DNA of 64,000 nt from Sphingomonas aracearum (GTDB lineage: Bacteria > Pseudomonadota > Alphaproteobacteria > Sphingomonadales > Sphingomonadaceae). The stretch spans positions 248,001 to 312,000 of the forward strand of contig NZ_QQNB01000003.1 of assembly GCF_003345355.1 (NCBI RefSeq), in the 5' to 3' direction. The translations under genes and the position numbers were made by a program. Below are positions 55,150 to 62,573 of the stretch, in pieces. Every line of letters begins with the position of its first letter. Position 1 is the first letter of the stretch. The notes under the pieces are model-generated. The model was not told where the DNA came from, searched no databases, and saw nothing but the letters and a program-made list of their open reading frames with translations.

Positions 55150-55409
55150 AGCATGTCTCCCGCGGCGGCGAGCGTTTCCGGCTTCACGCCGAGATCGGCG
55201 GCGCAGGCGAGCAGATCGGGCTCATGGTTGCACAGGAAACCGATCACCGCGCCGAGCACGGCAGGCTCGCCGGCCCGGGCGCGCAGATCGTCGGGGAACA
55301 GCCCGGTGGTGTCCAGCAGCCGCTGTGCGCGGTCCGGCTCGCCCAAGGTCCACACCAGCGCGCGCAGGGCCAGCGCCGTGGCGTCTTCGTTTGTTTCCTG
55401 CGGCCGCAT
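55146..55409 (-). CDS. DUF3572 family protein
   Basis: The 87-residue helical protein has the family pattern ALALRALVWTLGEPDRAQRLLDTTGLFPDDLR followed by AVLGAVIGFLCNHEPDLLACAADLGV. DUF3572 proteins are common in alphaproteobacteria directly beside divK, as here, where the two genes are divergent with a 44-base gap. Function is unknown; the link to divK suggests cell-cycle or signalling relevance but is not shown. It is the first gene of the coupled operon with the HAD and thioesterase genes. Confidence 0.85.
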   Translation of the reverse strand: MRPQETNEDATALALRALVWTLGEPDRAQRLLDTTGLFPDDLRARAGEPAVLGAVIGFLCNHEPDLLACAADLGVKPETLAAAGDML

Positions 55410-55453
55410 TGCCTATCACCGGTTCTTGTAAAATCTGGAAGGATCGCCGCCGC

Positions 55454-55822
55454 GTGGCAAAACGGGTGCTCGTTGTCGAGGACAATGAACTGAACCTCAA
55501 ATTGTTCAGCGACCTGCTGCGCGCGCATGCCCATCTGACTGAGGGAGTGCGCGACGGGCGCGAGGCGCTGGAGGCGGCGCGGGCGTTCCGTCCGGACCTG
55601 ATCGTGATGGACATCCAGTTGCCGCATGTCAGCGGGTTCGAGCTGATCCAGCAGATCCGCGCCGACGAGGATGCGGAGCTGGCGGCCGTGCCGATCATGG
55701 CGGTAACCGCTTATGCCGGGCGCGAGGACGAGGAGCGGATCCGGGCTGCGGGCGCCAACGCCTATGTGTCCAAGCCGATCTCGCTGATGCGCTTCGTGGC
55801 GGAGGTCGGGCGGCTGCTCTAG
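55454..55822 (+). CDS. divK: DivK-type single-domain response regulator
   Basis: The 122-residue protein is one receiver domain: acidic pocket VVEDNELNLKLF (Glu9, Asp10), phospho-acceptor Asp53 in LIVMDIQLPHVSG, Thr in IMAVTAYAG, and Lys in AYVSKPIS. Asp53 and the VLVVEDNELN start match DivK, which in Caulobacter relays between DivJ, PleC and DivL to control CtrA. The start is a GTG at 55454, with AAGGA ten bases upstream. The usual downstream pleD is absent; a convergent crtB follows after three bases. Its location next to DUF3572 supports the DivK call. Confidence 0.9.
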   Translation: MAKRVLVVEDNELNLKLFSDLLRAHAHLTEGVRDGREALEAARAFRPDLIVMDIQLPHVSGFELIQQIRADEDAELAAVPIMAVTAYAGREDEERIRAAGANAYVSKPISLMRFVAEVGRLL

Positions 55823-55825
55823 GCG

Positions 55826-56908
55826 CTAGCGCGGGCGTGTCCAGGGCACGTCGCGCGGGATGTTGCGCCAGCGCTCCCGGCCCGACGCATCGCGCGCGGC
55901 CGCCGCGATGAAGCGCAGCTTGTCGAGCCCGGAGGTGCTGACGCGAGCGTCCCAGGCGGCGGGACCGCGCGCGGCGACTTCGCGCGCGATCTGGCCGTAG
56001 ATCCTGGCCGCCGCGATCACCGCCCAGGCCGAGCGGAAGGACAGGGCCGGCGTGCCGCCCATCGCGCTTTCCTCGAAGCGGGTCGCACGCTCCGCCAGGC
56101 GACGCCCGAGCACCGCCAGCTGGTCGCGACGCGCCGGGTTCAGGAGGTCGTCCGCCGGTATGCCCAGCTCGGCCAGCCAGTCGGCCGGCAGGTAGCAGCG
56201 GCCGCCGCGCGCATCCTCGGCGACGTCGCGGGCGATGTTGGCGAGCTGAAACGCCATGCCGAGGTCGCAGGCGCGGTCCAGCGTGTCCTCGTCCTCCGGT
56301 GGCACGCCCATCACCACCGCCATCATGCAGCCGACCACGCCGGCGACATGGTAGCAATAAAGGTACAGGTCCTCCTCGTTGCGCGGGCGCCAGTCCTCGG
56401 CATCCAGCGCAAAGCCGGCGACGAGATCGCGGGCGAAGCGGGGCGGCAGGCGGGTTTCGGCCGCGACGATGCGGAAGCCGTCAAAGGCCGGATCGCCGAT
56501 CCACTGGCCCGCGAGCGCCGCCTGGGTGAAGGCGGTGATCTTCGCCAGGCGTTCCGGCGCGTCGGTGACGGCCTGGAGCTCGTGGCCATGGTCCTGTCCG
56601 TCGGCCAGGTCGTCGCAGGCGCGGCACCAGCCGTAGAGCAGCCAGGCGCGCTCGCGCGTGCGGCGATCGAACAGCAGGCTGGCGGCGGCGAAGCTCTTGG
56701 AGCCCTTGAAGATGGATTCGCGCGCGGTGGCGACGATCGCGTCGCGGGTGGGGAAACCCTTATCCTCCCCGCTCCGCGGGGAGGGGGACCGCTCGCCAGA
56801 GCGGTGGAGGGGGCTATCCGCAAGCGGGATCGCTTGAGGTGCTGCCCCTCCCCCACCAGCCTGCGGCTGGCGGTCCCCCTCCCCGTGCCGGGGAGGATTG
56901 GAGGTCAC
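55826..56908 (-). CDS. crtB: Phytoene synthase with repeat-encoded N-terminal extension
   Basis: The 360-residue enzyme condenses two geranylgeranyl diphosphates to phytoene. The core has the first Asp-rich motif in WCRACDDLADGQDHG, the second in QLANIARDVAEDARGGRCYLP, and the C-terminal ARIYGQIAREV. Known relatives start near the FPTRDAIVATARESIFKGSK segment (about residue 50 here). Before this lie some 48 residues rich in Pro, Gly, Ser and Arg, encoded by a palindromic repeat (56763-56897). No ATG, GTG or TTG in frame lies inside the repeat or just after it, so the GTG at 56908, overlapping the stop of the LOG gene (GTGA), is the only usable start seen. Confidence 0.88.
   Translation of the reverse strand: MTSNPPRHGEGDRQPQAGGGGAAPQAIPLADSPLHRSGERSPSPRSGEDKGFPTRDAIVATARESIFKGSKSFAAASLLFDRRTRERAWLLYGWCRACDDLADGQDHGHELQAVTDAPERLAKITAFTQAALAGQWIGDPAFDGFRIVAAETRLPPRFARDLVAGFALDAEDWRPRNEEDLYLYCYHVAGVVGCMMAVVMGVPPEDEDTLDRACDLGMAFQLANIARDVAEDARGGRCYLPADWLAELGIPADDLLNPARRDQLAVLGRRLAERATRFEESAMGGTPALSFRSAWAVIAAARIYGQIAREVAARGPAAWDARVSTSGLDKLRFIAAAARDASGRERWRNIPRDVPWTRPR
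56763..56897. repeat. 135-bp palindromic repeat inside the crtB 5' end
   Basis: Two arms of about 50 bases are inverted copies: one begins TCCTCCCCGCTCCGCGGGGA (56763) and the other ends GTGCCGGGGAGGA (56897). Each arm contains nested hairpins. The unit is 135 bases, exactly 45 codons, so it keeps the crtB reading frame. Repeats of this look are usually intergenic in sphingomonads; here it is translated. Confidence 0.7.
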
Positions 56909-57486
56909 AGGTCCTTGGCCCCGATCTGGCCCACGGTGGTGGTCGGCTGGTGCGACTCCATCTGCGCCAGCAGCCCGTCCAGCGTCTCGTCCACGATCAG
57001 CAGATCCTGGTGCTGCGGGCGAAGGAAGCCGACATGGCCCATCGTCTTCACGAACGCGATCAGCCCGTCATAATAGCCGAGGTGATTGAGCAGGCCGACC
57101 GGCTTGGCATGGTAGCCGATCTGCGCCCAACTCATCGCTTCCCACAATTCGTCCATCGTGCCGGTGCCGCCAGCGAGCGTGACGAAGCCGTCCGACAGGT
57201 CGGTGAAGGCTTGTTTGCGCTGGTGCATCGTCTCCACGACGTGCAGCTCGGTGAGGCCGCGATGCGCGACTTCGGCGTTGACCAGCGCCTGCGGGATCAC
57301 GCCGATCACCTCGCCGCCGGCCGCCAAGGCGCTGTCGGCCACCGCGCCCATGAGGCCGAGCCGGCCGCCGCCATAGACCACGCCGATGCCGCGCATCGCG
57401 AGCGTGCGGCCGACCTCCTGCGCCATGGCGATGTACGAGGGATCGGCGGGTGTGGCGGACCCGCAATAGACGGCAAGACGCTTCAT
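56905..57486 (-). CDS. LOG family (TIGR00730) Rossmann-fold protein
   Basis: The 193-residue protein has the LOG/lysine decarboxylase-like fold: VYCGSATPAD at the start, VVYGGGRLGLMGAVADSAL, GVIPQAL, HQRKQAF and the active-site loop LAGGTGTMDELWE. The usual loop is PGGxGTxxE; here Ala replaces the Pro. LOG proteins split cytokinin riboside 5'-monophosphates or other nucleoside 5'-monophosphates; no cytokinin pathway can be claimed here. The ATG at 57486 is the first start. Its stop overlaps the crtB start in GTGA, so it is the upstream partner of crtB. Confidence 0.88.
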   Translation of the reverse strand: MKRLAVYCGSATPADPSYIAMAQEVGRTLAMRGIGVVYGGGRLGLMGAVADSALAAGGEVIGVIPQALVNAEVAHRGLTELHVVETMHQRKQAFTDLSDGFVTLAGGTGTMDELWEAMSWAQIGYHAKPVGLLNHLGYYDGLIAFVKTMGHVGFLRPQHQDLLIVDETLDGLLAQMESHQPTTTVGQIGAKDL

Positions 57487-57616
57487 GGGCGCAAGCGCTA
57501 CGCCAAGCGCGTGATGCTCACAAGGGCAGCCGTGGGGGCGCTTTCGTCCAATTGCGGCGGCGCGAGGGAGAGTAGAAGATCCGCGTTCGCCAATCGGGGA
57601 GAGAGGGGGACGCACC

Positions 57617-58402
57617 ATGGCTTCTATCGCACCCAGGCGCCTGCTCGTGCCGGGCACGGGCTTCTATGTCGTCAGCGCGGCGGCGATGGCGGCGGTGCTC
57701 GCCATCGGCTTCGGCCTGAACTTCGCGCTGGGCCGGTCGAGCTTCGGCGCGCCGGCATCGGTGCACCTGCATGCGCTGCTGTTTGTCGGCTGGACGGGGC
57801 TGTACGTGCTCCAGACCGGGCTGGCGGCGACCGGCTCGCTGGCGCTGCACCGGCGGCTCGGCTGGCTGGCAGTGGGGTGGTTGCCGGCGATGGTGCTGGC
57901 GGGCACCTATGTGACGGTGATGTCGGTGCGCCGGGAGGCGGTGCCGTTCTTCTCCACGCCCGGCTATTTTCTGATCATGAACCCGCTGGGCGTGCTCACC
58001 TTTGCCGGCCTGTCGGGCGCGGCCATGGTGCTGCGCCGCCGGACGCAGTGGCATCGCCGGCTGATGCTGTGCGGCATGGCCGTCCTGACCGGGCCGGGCT
58101 GGGGCCGTTTCGCGCCCGTGCCGCTGCTGATCCCGCATGCCGGGCTGGGCGTGATCGCGCTGGTTCTGCTGTTCCCGCTGGCGGGAATGCTGTGGGACCT
58201 GCGCTCGCGGGGCCGGGTGCATCCGGCCTGGTGGTGGGGCATCGGCACGATCCTGGCAATGCAGGTGCTGATCGAGATCGTCCCGGCGACCCCGCTGGGC
58301 GGCGCGATCTACCGGGCGGCGGCGGCAGGCTCGCCCGCCGCCGGCCACGACCGGCTGGCCTATCCGCCGTTTCCGCCGGGCTTCCCGATCCCGCACCCGT
58401 GA
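57617..58402 (+). CDS. Uncharacterised seven-helix membrane protein
   Basis: The 261-residue protein has about seven hydrophobic segments with a weakly conserved HxH (VHLHALLFVGWTGLYVLQTGL) in helix two and an RRRTQWHRRLMLCGMAVLTGPGWGRF loop between helices. It ends in a Pro-rich tail (FPPGFPIPHP). I do not recognise the family; the ALHRRLGWLAVGWLPAM piece resembles DUF2306-type or cytochrome-like membrane proteins that carry HxRLG loops. The ATG at 57617 is backed by a strong GAGAGGGGGA. It is on the opposite strand inside the carotenoid region, between LOG-crtB and crtI. Confidence 0.65.
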   Translation: MASIAPRRLLVPGTGFYVVSAAAMAAVLAIGFGLNFALGRSSFGAPASVHLHALLFVGWTGLYVLQTGLAATGSLALHRRLGWLAVGWLPAMVLAGTYVTVMSVRREAVPFFSTPGYFLIMNPLGVLTFAGLSGAAMVLRRRTQWHRRLMLCGMAVLTGPGWGRFAPVPLLIPHAGLGVIALVLLFPLAGMLWDLRSRGRVHPAWWWGIGTILAMQVLIEIVPATPLGGAIYRAAAAGSPAAGHDRLAYPPFPPGFPIPHP

Positions 58403-58412
58403 AAGGGAGCGG

Positions 58413-59894
58413 CTAGCGCCCGCTTTCCAGCATCAGCGCCGCCGTCGCCTTGGCGCTGCCGACGACGCCGGGGATGCCCGCGCCGGGATGCGTGCCGGCG
58501 CCGGTGAAATAGAGGTTCGGGATCTGGTCGTCGCGGTTGTGGACGCGGAAATAGGCACTTTGCGTCAGCACCGGCTCCAGGCTGAACGCGCTGCCCATAT
58601 GCGCCTGGAGGTCGCCGGCGAAGTCCTTGGGCGTGTAGTGGAACTTCGTCACGATGCGGTCGTGGATGTCGGGGATCAGCCGGCGGCCGATCTCGTCCAG
58701 GATGCGCTTCTCCAGCACGGGGCCGACCTCGTCCCAGTTGACCGGGAACTTGCCCATGTGCGGCACCGGGGCGAGCGCGTAGAAGGTGGACATGCCTTCC
58801 GGCGCCATCGACGGATCGGTGACGGTGGGGTGGTGGAGGTAGAGCGAGAAGTCCTCGCTGAGCACGCCGTGATCGTAGATGTCCTCCAGCAGGCCGCGAT
58901 AGCGCGGACCGAACAGGATCGAGTGGTGCGGAATGCCCGGCCAGGTGCCCTGGATGCCGAAATGCACCACGAACAGGGATGGCGAATATTTCTTGCGTTC
59001 CAGCCGCTTCAAGGTGCGCTGCGCCGAGCGCGAGGTCTTGAGCAGATCGCGATAGGCGTGGACGATATCGCCGTTCACGGCGACGGCATCGGCATCCTCG
59101 TGCCAGCCGCTGGCGCAGGTGACGCCTGTCGCGCGGTCGCCCAGCGTCTCGATCGACACCACCGCATCGCCCAGCCGCACCTTGCCGCCGAGCCGCTCGA
59201 AATGGGTGACCATGCCGGCGATCAGCTTGTTGGTGCCGCCACGCGCGAACCACACGCCGCCGTCGCGCTCCAGCTTGTGGATCAGCGCGTAGATCGCGCT
59301 GGTGGTCATCGGATTGCCGCCGACGAGCAGCGTGTGGAAGCTCAGGGCCTCGCGCAGCTTCTCGTTCTTCACGAAAGAGGACACGACCGAATAGACCGAG
59401 CGCCAGGCCTGGTATTTGGCCAGGCTGGGCGCAGCCTTGATCATGCTCGGGAAGTCGAGAAACGCGACATGGCCGAGCTTTTCGTACCCCTCGCGATAGA
59501 CGCCGGCCGAATAGTCGAGGAACTTGGCATAGCCGGCCACGTCGTCGGGATTGAGTCGCGCGATCTGCGCATTCAGCAGCGCATCGTCGTTGGTATAGTC
59601 GAACTGCGTGCCATCGGGCCAGGACAGGCGATAGAAGGGCAGCACCGGCTCCAGCGTGACATCGTCGGCGATGGAGCGGCCGCTGAGCCCCCACAGCTCC
59701 TGCAGGCAGGCGGGATCGGTGATGACGGTGGGGCCGGCATCGAAGGTGAACCCGTCCCGCTCCCACACGTATGCGCGGCCGCCGGGCTTGTCCCGCGCCT
59801 CGATGACGGTGGTGTCCACGCCCGCCGATTGCAGGCGAATGGCAAGCGCCAGCCCGCCGAACCCCGCGCCGACGACAACCGCACGGCGGATCAT
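58413..59894 (-). CDS. crtI: Phytoene desaturase
   Basis: The 493-residue flavoprotein desaturates phytoene to lycopene. It has the N-terminal FAD motif VVVGAGFGGLALAIRLQSAG, GPTVITDPACLQELW, the FHTLLVGGNPM segment, WFARGGTNKLIAGM, and the C-terminal CrtI signature NLYFTGAGTHPGAGIPGVVGSAK. Length and motifs are complete. Its ATG at 59894 overlaps the crtY stop (ATGA), so the two are coupled. The usual downstream crtB is not directly next to it: a plus-strand gene and the LOG gene lie between. Confidence 0.95.
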   Translation of the reverse strand: MIRRAVVVGAGFGGLALAIRLQSAGVDTTVIEARDKPGGRAYVWERDGFTFDAGPTVITDPACLQELWGLSGRSIADDVTLEPVLPFYRLSWPDGTQFDYTNDDALLNAQIARLNPDDVAGYAKFLDYSAGVYREGYEKLGHVAFLDFPSMIKAAPSLAKYQAWRSVYSVVSSFVKNEKLREALSFHTLLVGGNPMTTSAIYALIHKLERDGGVWFARGGTNKLIAGMVTHFERLGGKVRLGDAVVSIETLGDRATGVTCASGWHEDADAVAVNGDIVHAYRDLLKTSRSAQRTLKRLERKKYSPSLFVVHFGIQGTWPGIPHHSILFGPRYRGLLEDIYDHGVLSEDFSLYLHHPTVTDPSMAPEGMSTFYALAPVPHMGKFPVNWDEVGPVLEKRILDEIGRRLIPDIHDRIVTKFHYTPKDFAGDLQAHMGSAFSLEPVLTQSAYFRVHNRDDQIPNLYFTGAGTHPGAGIPGVVGSAKATAALMLESGR

Positions 59895-61066
59895 GCACCC
59901 ACCCTTGCGTCTGAGCTGCCGATGGCCTTGATCGCGCGGCCGATCGGCACGGGCGGTTTGCCGGCGAGAACGCGCAGCCGGTCGGTCATGGTCGAATGTC
60001 CTGCATAGAAGCGGCCGATCAGGCCGGGCGATAGGCGGTAGAAGCGCTCCAGCACCCGGTAGCGTTCCGCCGGCTCGGCGGCGCGGAACAGCATGCGGTC
60101 GAGCAGCCGGTAGAAGCCGCGCGCGTTCCAGGTCCTGGCCGCAAACGCATGGGTGACGTCGTGCAGCGCCTTGCCCGACAGGTCGCTCTGCCGCGCGATC
60201 AGGGCCGCGGTGCGCACCGCATCGGGCAGCGAATAGCCGGTGGTGGGATGGAACAGCCCAGCGCGCATCCCGGCCTTGGCGCAGCGATTGCCGCCCGACG
60301 CCCAATAGCCCTCGAAATCGCCGCCCATGGCGACCGGCAGCACGCCGGTTTCCTCACGGCCCGCCTCGGCAATGTCCCAGCCCTGCGTTCTCGCATAATC
60401 GCCGATCCGCTGCGACAAGGCGGAGCGGTGCAGCTCGTAGCCGTCGGAATAATAGGTATCCTCCACGAACAGCTTCGTGGCGGAAAAGGGCAGGGTGTAG
60501 ACGAAGCGGTAGCCGTCGAGCTGCGGCACCGTCGCGTCCATGATCGTCGGGCGGGCGCGGCCGTGGGGCGCGCGCAGCGTCAGCTCGCGGCCGACGAACT
60601 TCTGCCAGCCGAGATCGAGGTGCGCGAGATCGGCGGGGCCGCGCGCGTCAATCACGCCGCCCGCCTCCACCCGGTCGCCATCCGCCAGCACCACCGCGGT
60701 GGGCGAGGCACCCAGCACCTTGCGGCCGAGCATCAATGCCTCCGGCGGCAGCGTCGCGCGCACCACGCGGTCGAGCCGGCTCGATTCGACGGAGAAATAG
60801 CGCGTGCCGATGCTGCGGCGGTGCGCAGGGAAGGCGACATCGTACCCGTCCCAGCCATAGCTGATGATCGGCGCGACCAGGCGGCGGTTCGCCTTCGCGA
60901 TGTCGCCCTCGAAGAACGACCACAGGTGATTGCCGCCGACGCTGTGGTGCGCGTCGATCAGCCGCACGTCGCAGTCCGGCCGTCGCGCGCGCAGCGCCAG
61001 CGCGATCAGCCCGCCGGCGAGCCCGGCGCCGACGATCGCGACGTCGCAGCGGTGAATGGAGGCCAT
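59891..61066 (-). CDS. crtY: Lycopene beta-cyclase
   Basis: The 391-residue enzyme closes both ends of lycopene into beta-ionone rings, giving beta-carotene. It has the FAD/NAD-binding VAIVGAGLAGGLIALAL, GGNHLWSFFEGDI, VIDARGP, FVYTLPFSATKLFVEDTYYSD, and GGNRCAKAGMRAGLFHPTTGYSLP. This is the CrtY type of proteobacteria rather than the CrtL or heterodimeric type. It is the first gene of the crtY-crtI pair; the ATG at 61066 is the first start. With CrtI and CrtB it covers geranylgeranyl diphosphate to beta-carotene; CrtZ and CrtG, needed for nostoxanthin, are not in the window. Confidence 0.94.
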   Translation of the reverse strand: MASIHRCDVAIVGAGLAGGLIALALRARRPDCDVRLIDAHHSVGGNHLWSFFEGDIAKANRRLVAPIISYGWDGYDVAFPAHRRSIGTRYFSVESSRLDRVVRATLPPEALMLGRKVLGASPTAVVLADGDRVEAGGVIDARGPADLAHLDLGWQKFVGRELTLRAPHGRARPTIMDATVPQLDGYRFVYTLPFSATKLFVEDTYYSDGYELHRSALSQRIGDYARTQGWDIAEAGREETGVLPVAMGGDFEGYWASGGNRCAKAGMRAGLFHPTTGYSLPDAVRTAALIARQSDLSGKALHDVTHAFAARTWNARGFYRLLDRMLFRAAEPAERYRVLERFYRLSPGLIGRFYAGHSTMTDRLRVLAGKPPVPIGRAIKAIGSSDARVGA

Positions 61067-61144
61067 TCGCTGTCGCTACCCCATTGCACGCGCGGCGGAA
61101 AGGGCTCGCTTGGCGAGGGGGCCTCGGCGGGGTAGGGGGAGGGG

Positions 61145-62428
61145 ATGGACCGTATCCTCATCCGCGGCGGCCAGCGCCTGGCCGGCCGCCTGCCCATCTC
61201 CGGCGCGAAGAACGCCGCGCTCACTCTCCTCCCTTGCGCGCTGCTCACCGACGAGCCGCTGACGCTGCGCAACCTGCCGCGCCTCGCGGACGTGGACAGT
61301 TTCGGGCACCTCCTCAACCAGCTCGGCGCCTCCACGCAGATCGAGGGGTCGCGGCCGGAGGAGTTCGGCCGGGTGATGACGATCCGCGCCGGCCGCCTCA
61401 CCTCCACCGAGGCGCCGTACGACATCGTGCGCAAGATGCGCGCGTCGATCCTGGTGCTGGGCCCGATCCTGGCGCGGCAGGGCGAGGCGCGAGTGTCGCT
61501 GCCGGGCGGCTGCGCGATCGGCAATCGCCCGATCGACCTGCACCTGAAGGCGCTGGAGGCGATCGGGGCGGAGCTGGAAACGGCGGCAGGCTATGTGAAG
61601 GCCTCCGCGCCCGGCGGGCGGCTGTCGGGCGGTCGCTACCGCTTCCCGGTCGTCTCGGTCGGCGCGACGGAGAACGTCGTGATGGCGGCGGCGACGGCCA
61701 GGGGATCGAGCCGGATCGAGAATGCCGCGCGCGAGCCGGAAATCGTCGACCTGTGCCGCTGCCTGGTGGCGATGGGCGCGAAGATCGACGGCATCGGCAC
61801 CGAAACGCTGGAGATCGAGGGCGTGGATCGCCTGCACGGCGCGACCTATGCGGTGATGCCGGACCGGATCGAGGCGGGCAGCTATGCCTGTGCCGCGGCG
61901 ATCACCGGCGGCGACCTGGACCTGATCGGCGCCGCGGCCGAGGACATGGGCGCCACCCTGCAGGCGCTGCGCGAAGCGGGCGTGACGGTGACCGAACATG
62001 GCGAAGGCATCCGCGTCACCGCCGACGCGCCGCTCGGGCCGCTGACGCTGTCCACCGCGCCCTATCCGGGCTTTGCCACCGACATGCAGGCGCAGTTCAT
62101 GGCCATGCTGGCCCTCGCGGACGGCGCGAGCATGCTGACCGAGACGATCTTCGAGAACCGCTACATGCACGTGCCGGAACTCGGCCGCATGGGCGCGGAC
62201 ATCCAGGTGAGCGGGCGCACCGCGGTGGTGCGCGGCGTGCCGAAGTTGACCGGCGCGCAGGTGATGGCAACCGACCTGCGCGCGTCGATGAGCCTGATCC
62301 TGGCGGGGCTGGCGGCGGATGGGGAGACACAGGTTTCCCGCGTCTACCATCTCGACCGCGGCTATGAGCGGCTGGAAGAGAAGCTGTCGGCGGTGGGCGC
62401 CGATATCGAGCGCGTCAGCGACGGGTGA
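61145..62428 (+). CDS. murA: UDP-N-acetylglucosamine 1-carboxyvinyltransferase
   Basis: The 427-residue enzyme transfers enolpyruvate to UDP-GlcNAc, the first committed step of peptidoglycan synthesis. It has [14 protein letters not shown] (Lys22, Asn23), the catalytic Cys123 in [16 protein letters not shown], the [17 protein letters not shown] loop and the C-terminal [17 protein letters not shown]. The Cys form is the fosfomycin-sensitive type. Length is normal. It is divergent from crtY with a 78-base spacer. The ATG at 61145 follows GGGGGAGGGG. Confidence 0.96.
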   Translation: MDRILIRGGQRLAGRLPISGAKNAALTLLPCALLTDEPLTLRNLPRLADVDSFGHLLNQLGASTQIEGSRPEEFGRVMTIRAGRLTSTEAPYDIVRKMRASILVLGPILARQGEARVSLPGGCAIGNRPIDLHLKALEAIGAELETAAGYVKASAPGGRLSGGRYRFPVVSVGATENVVMAAATARGSSRIENAAREPEIVDLCRCLVAMGAKIDGIGTETLEIEGVDRLHGATYAVMPDRIEAGSYACAAAITGGDLDLIGAAAEDMGATLQALREAGVTVTEHGEGIRVTADAPLGPLTLSTAPYPGFATDMQAQFMAMLALADGASMLTETIFENRYMHVPELGRMGADIQVSGRTAVVRGVPKLTGAQVMATDLRASMSLILAGLAADGETQVSRVYHLDRGYERLEEKLSAVGADIERVSDG

Positions 62429-62479
62429 GGCTTTCGGCCCGTCGTTGAGGCGGGCAGAGCGTGTCCACACAGCATTGCC

Positions 62480-62557
62480 CCGTCATTGCGAGCACCGCGA
62501 AGCAATCCAGCGTCTCGCACTTCACTCTGGATTGCTTCGCTGCGCTCGCAAGGACGG
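62480..62557. repeat. Palindromic repeat of the CGTCATTGCGAG type
   Basis: The arms CGTCATTGCGAGCACCGCGA (from 62481) and CTGGATTGCTTCGCTGCGCT (from 62527) are inverted and together span about 77 bases. Repeats starting CGTCATTGCGAG and ending CAATCCAG are common in many bacterial genomes. It lies in the 145-base gap between murA and the receptor gene, which holds no gene, and may end both convergent transcripts. Confidence 0.65.
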
Positions 62558-62573
62558 CTAAGTCGGCGTCTCG

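Noticed and set aside
56905..57486. Cytokinin production by the LOG protein
   Set aside because: TIGR00730 proteins are widespread in bacteria without cytokinin synthesis; no IPT gene is present, and the active loop starts with Ala instead of Pro.
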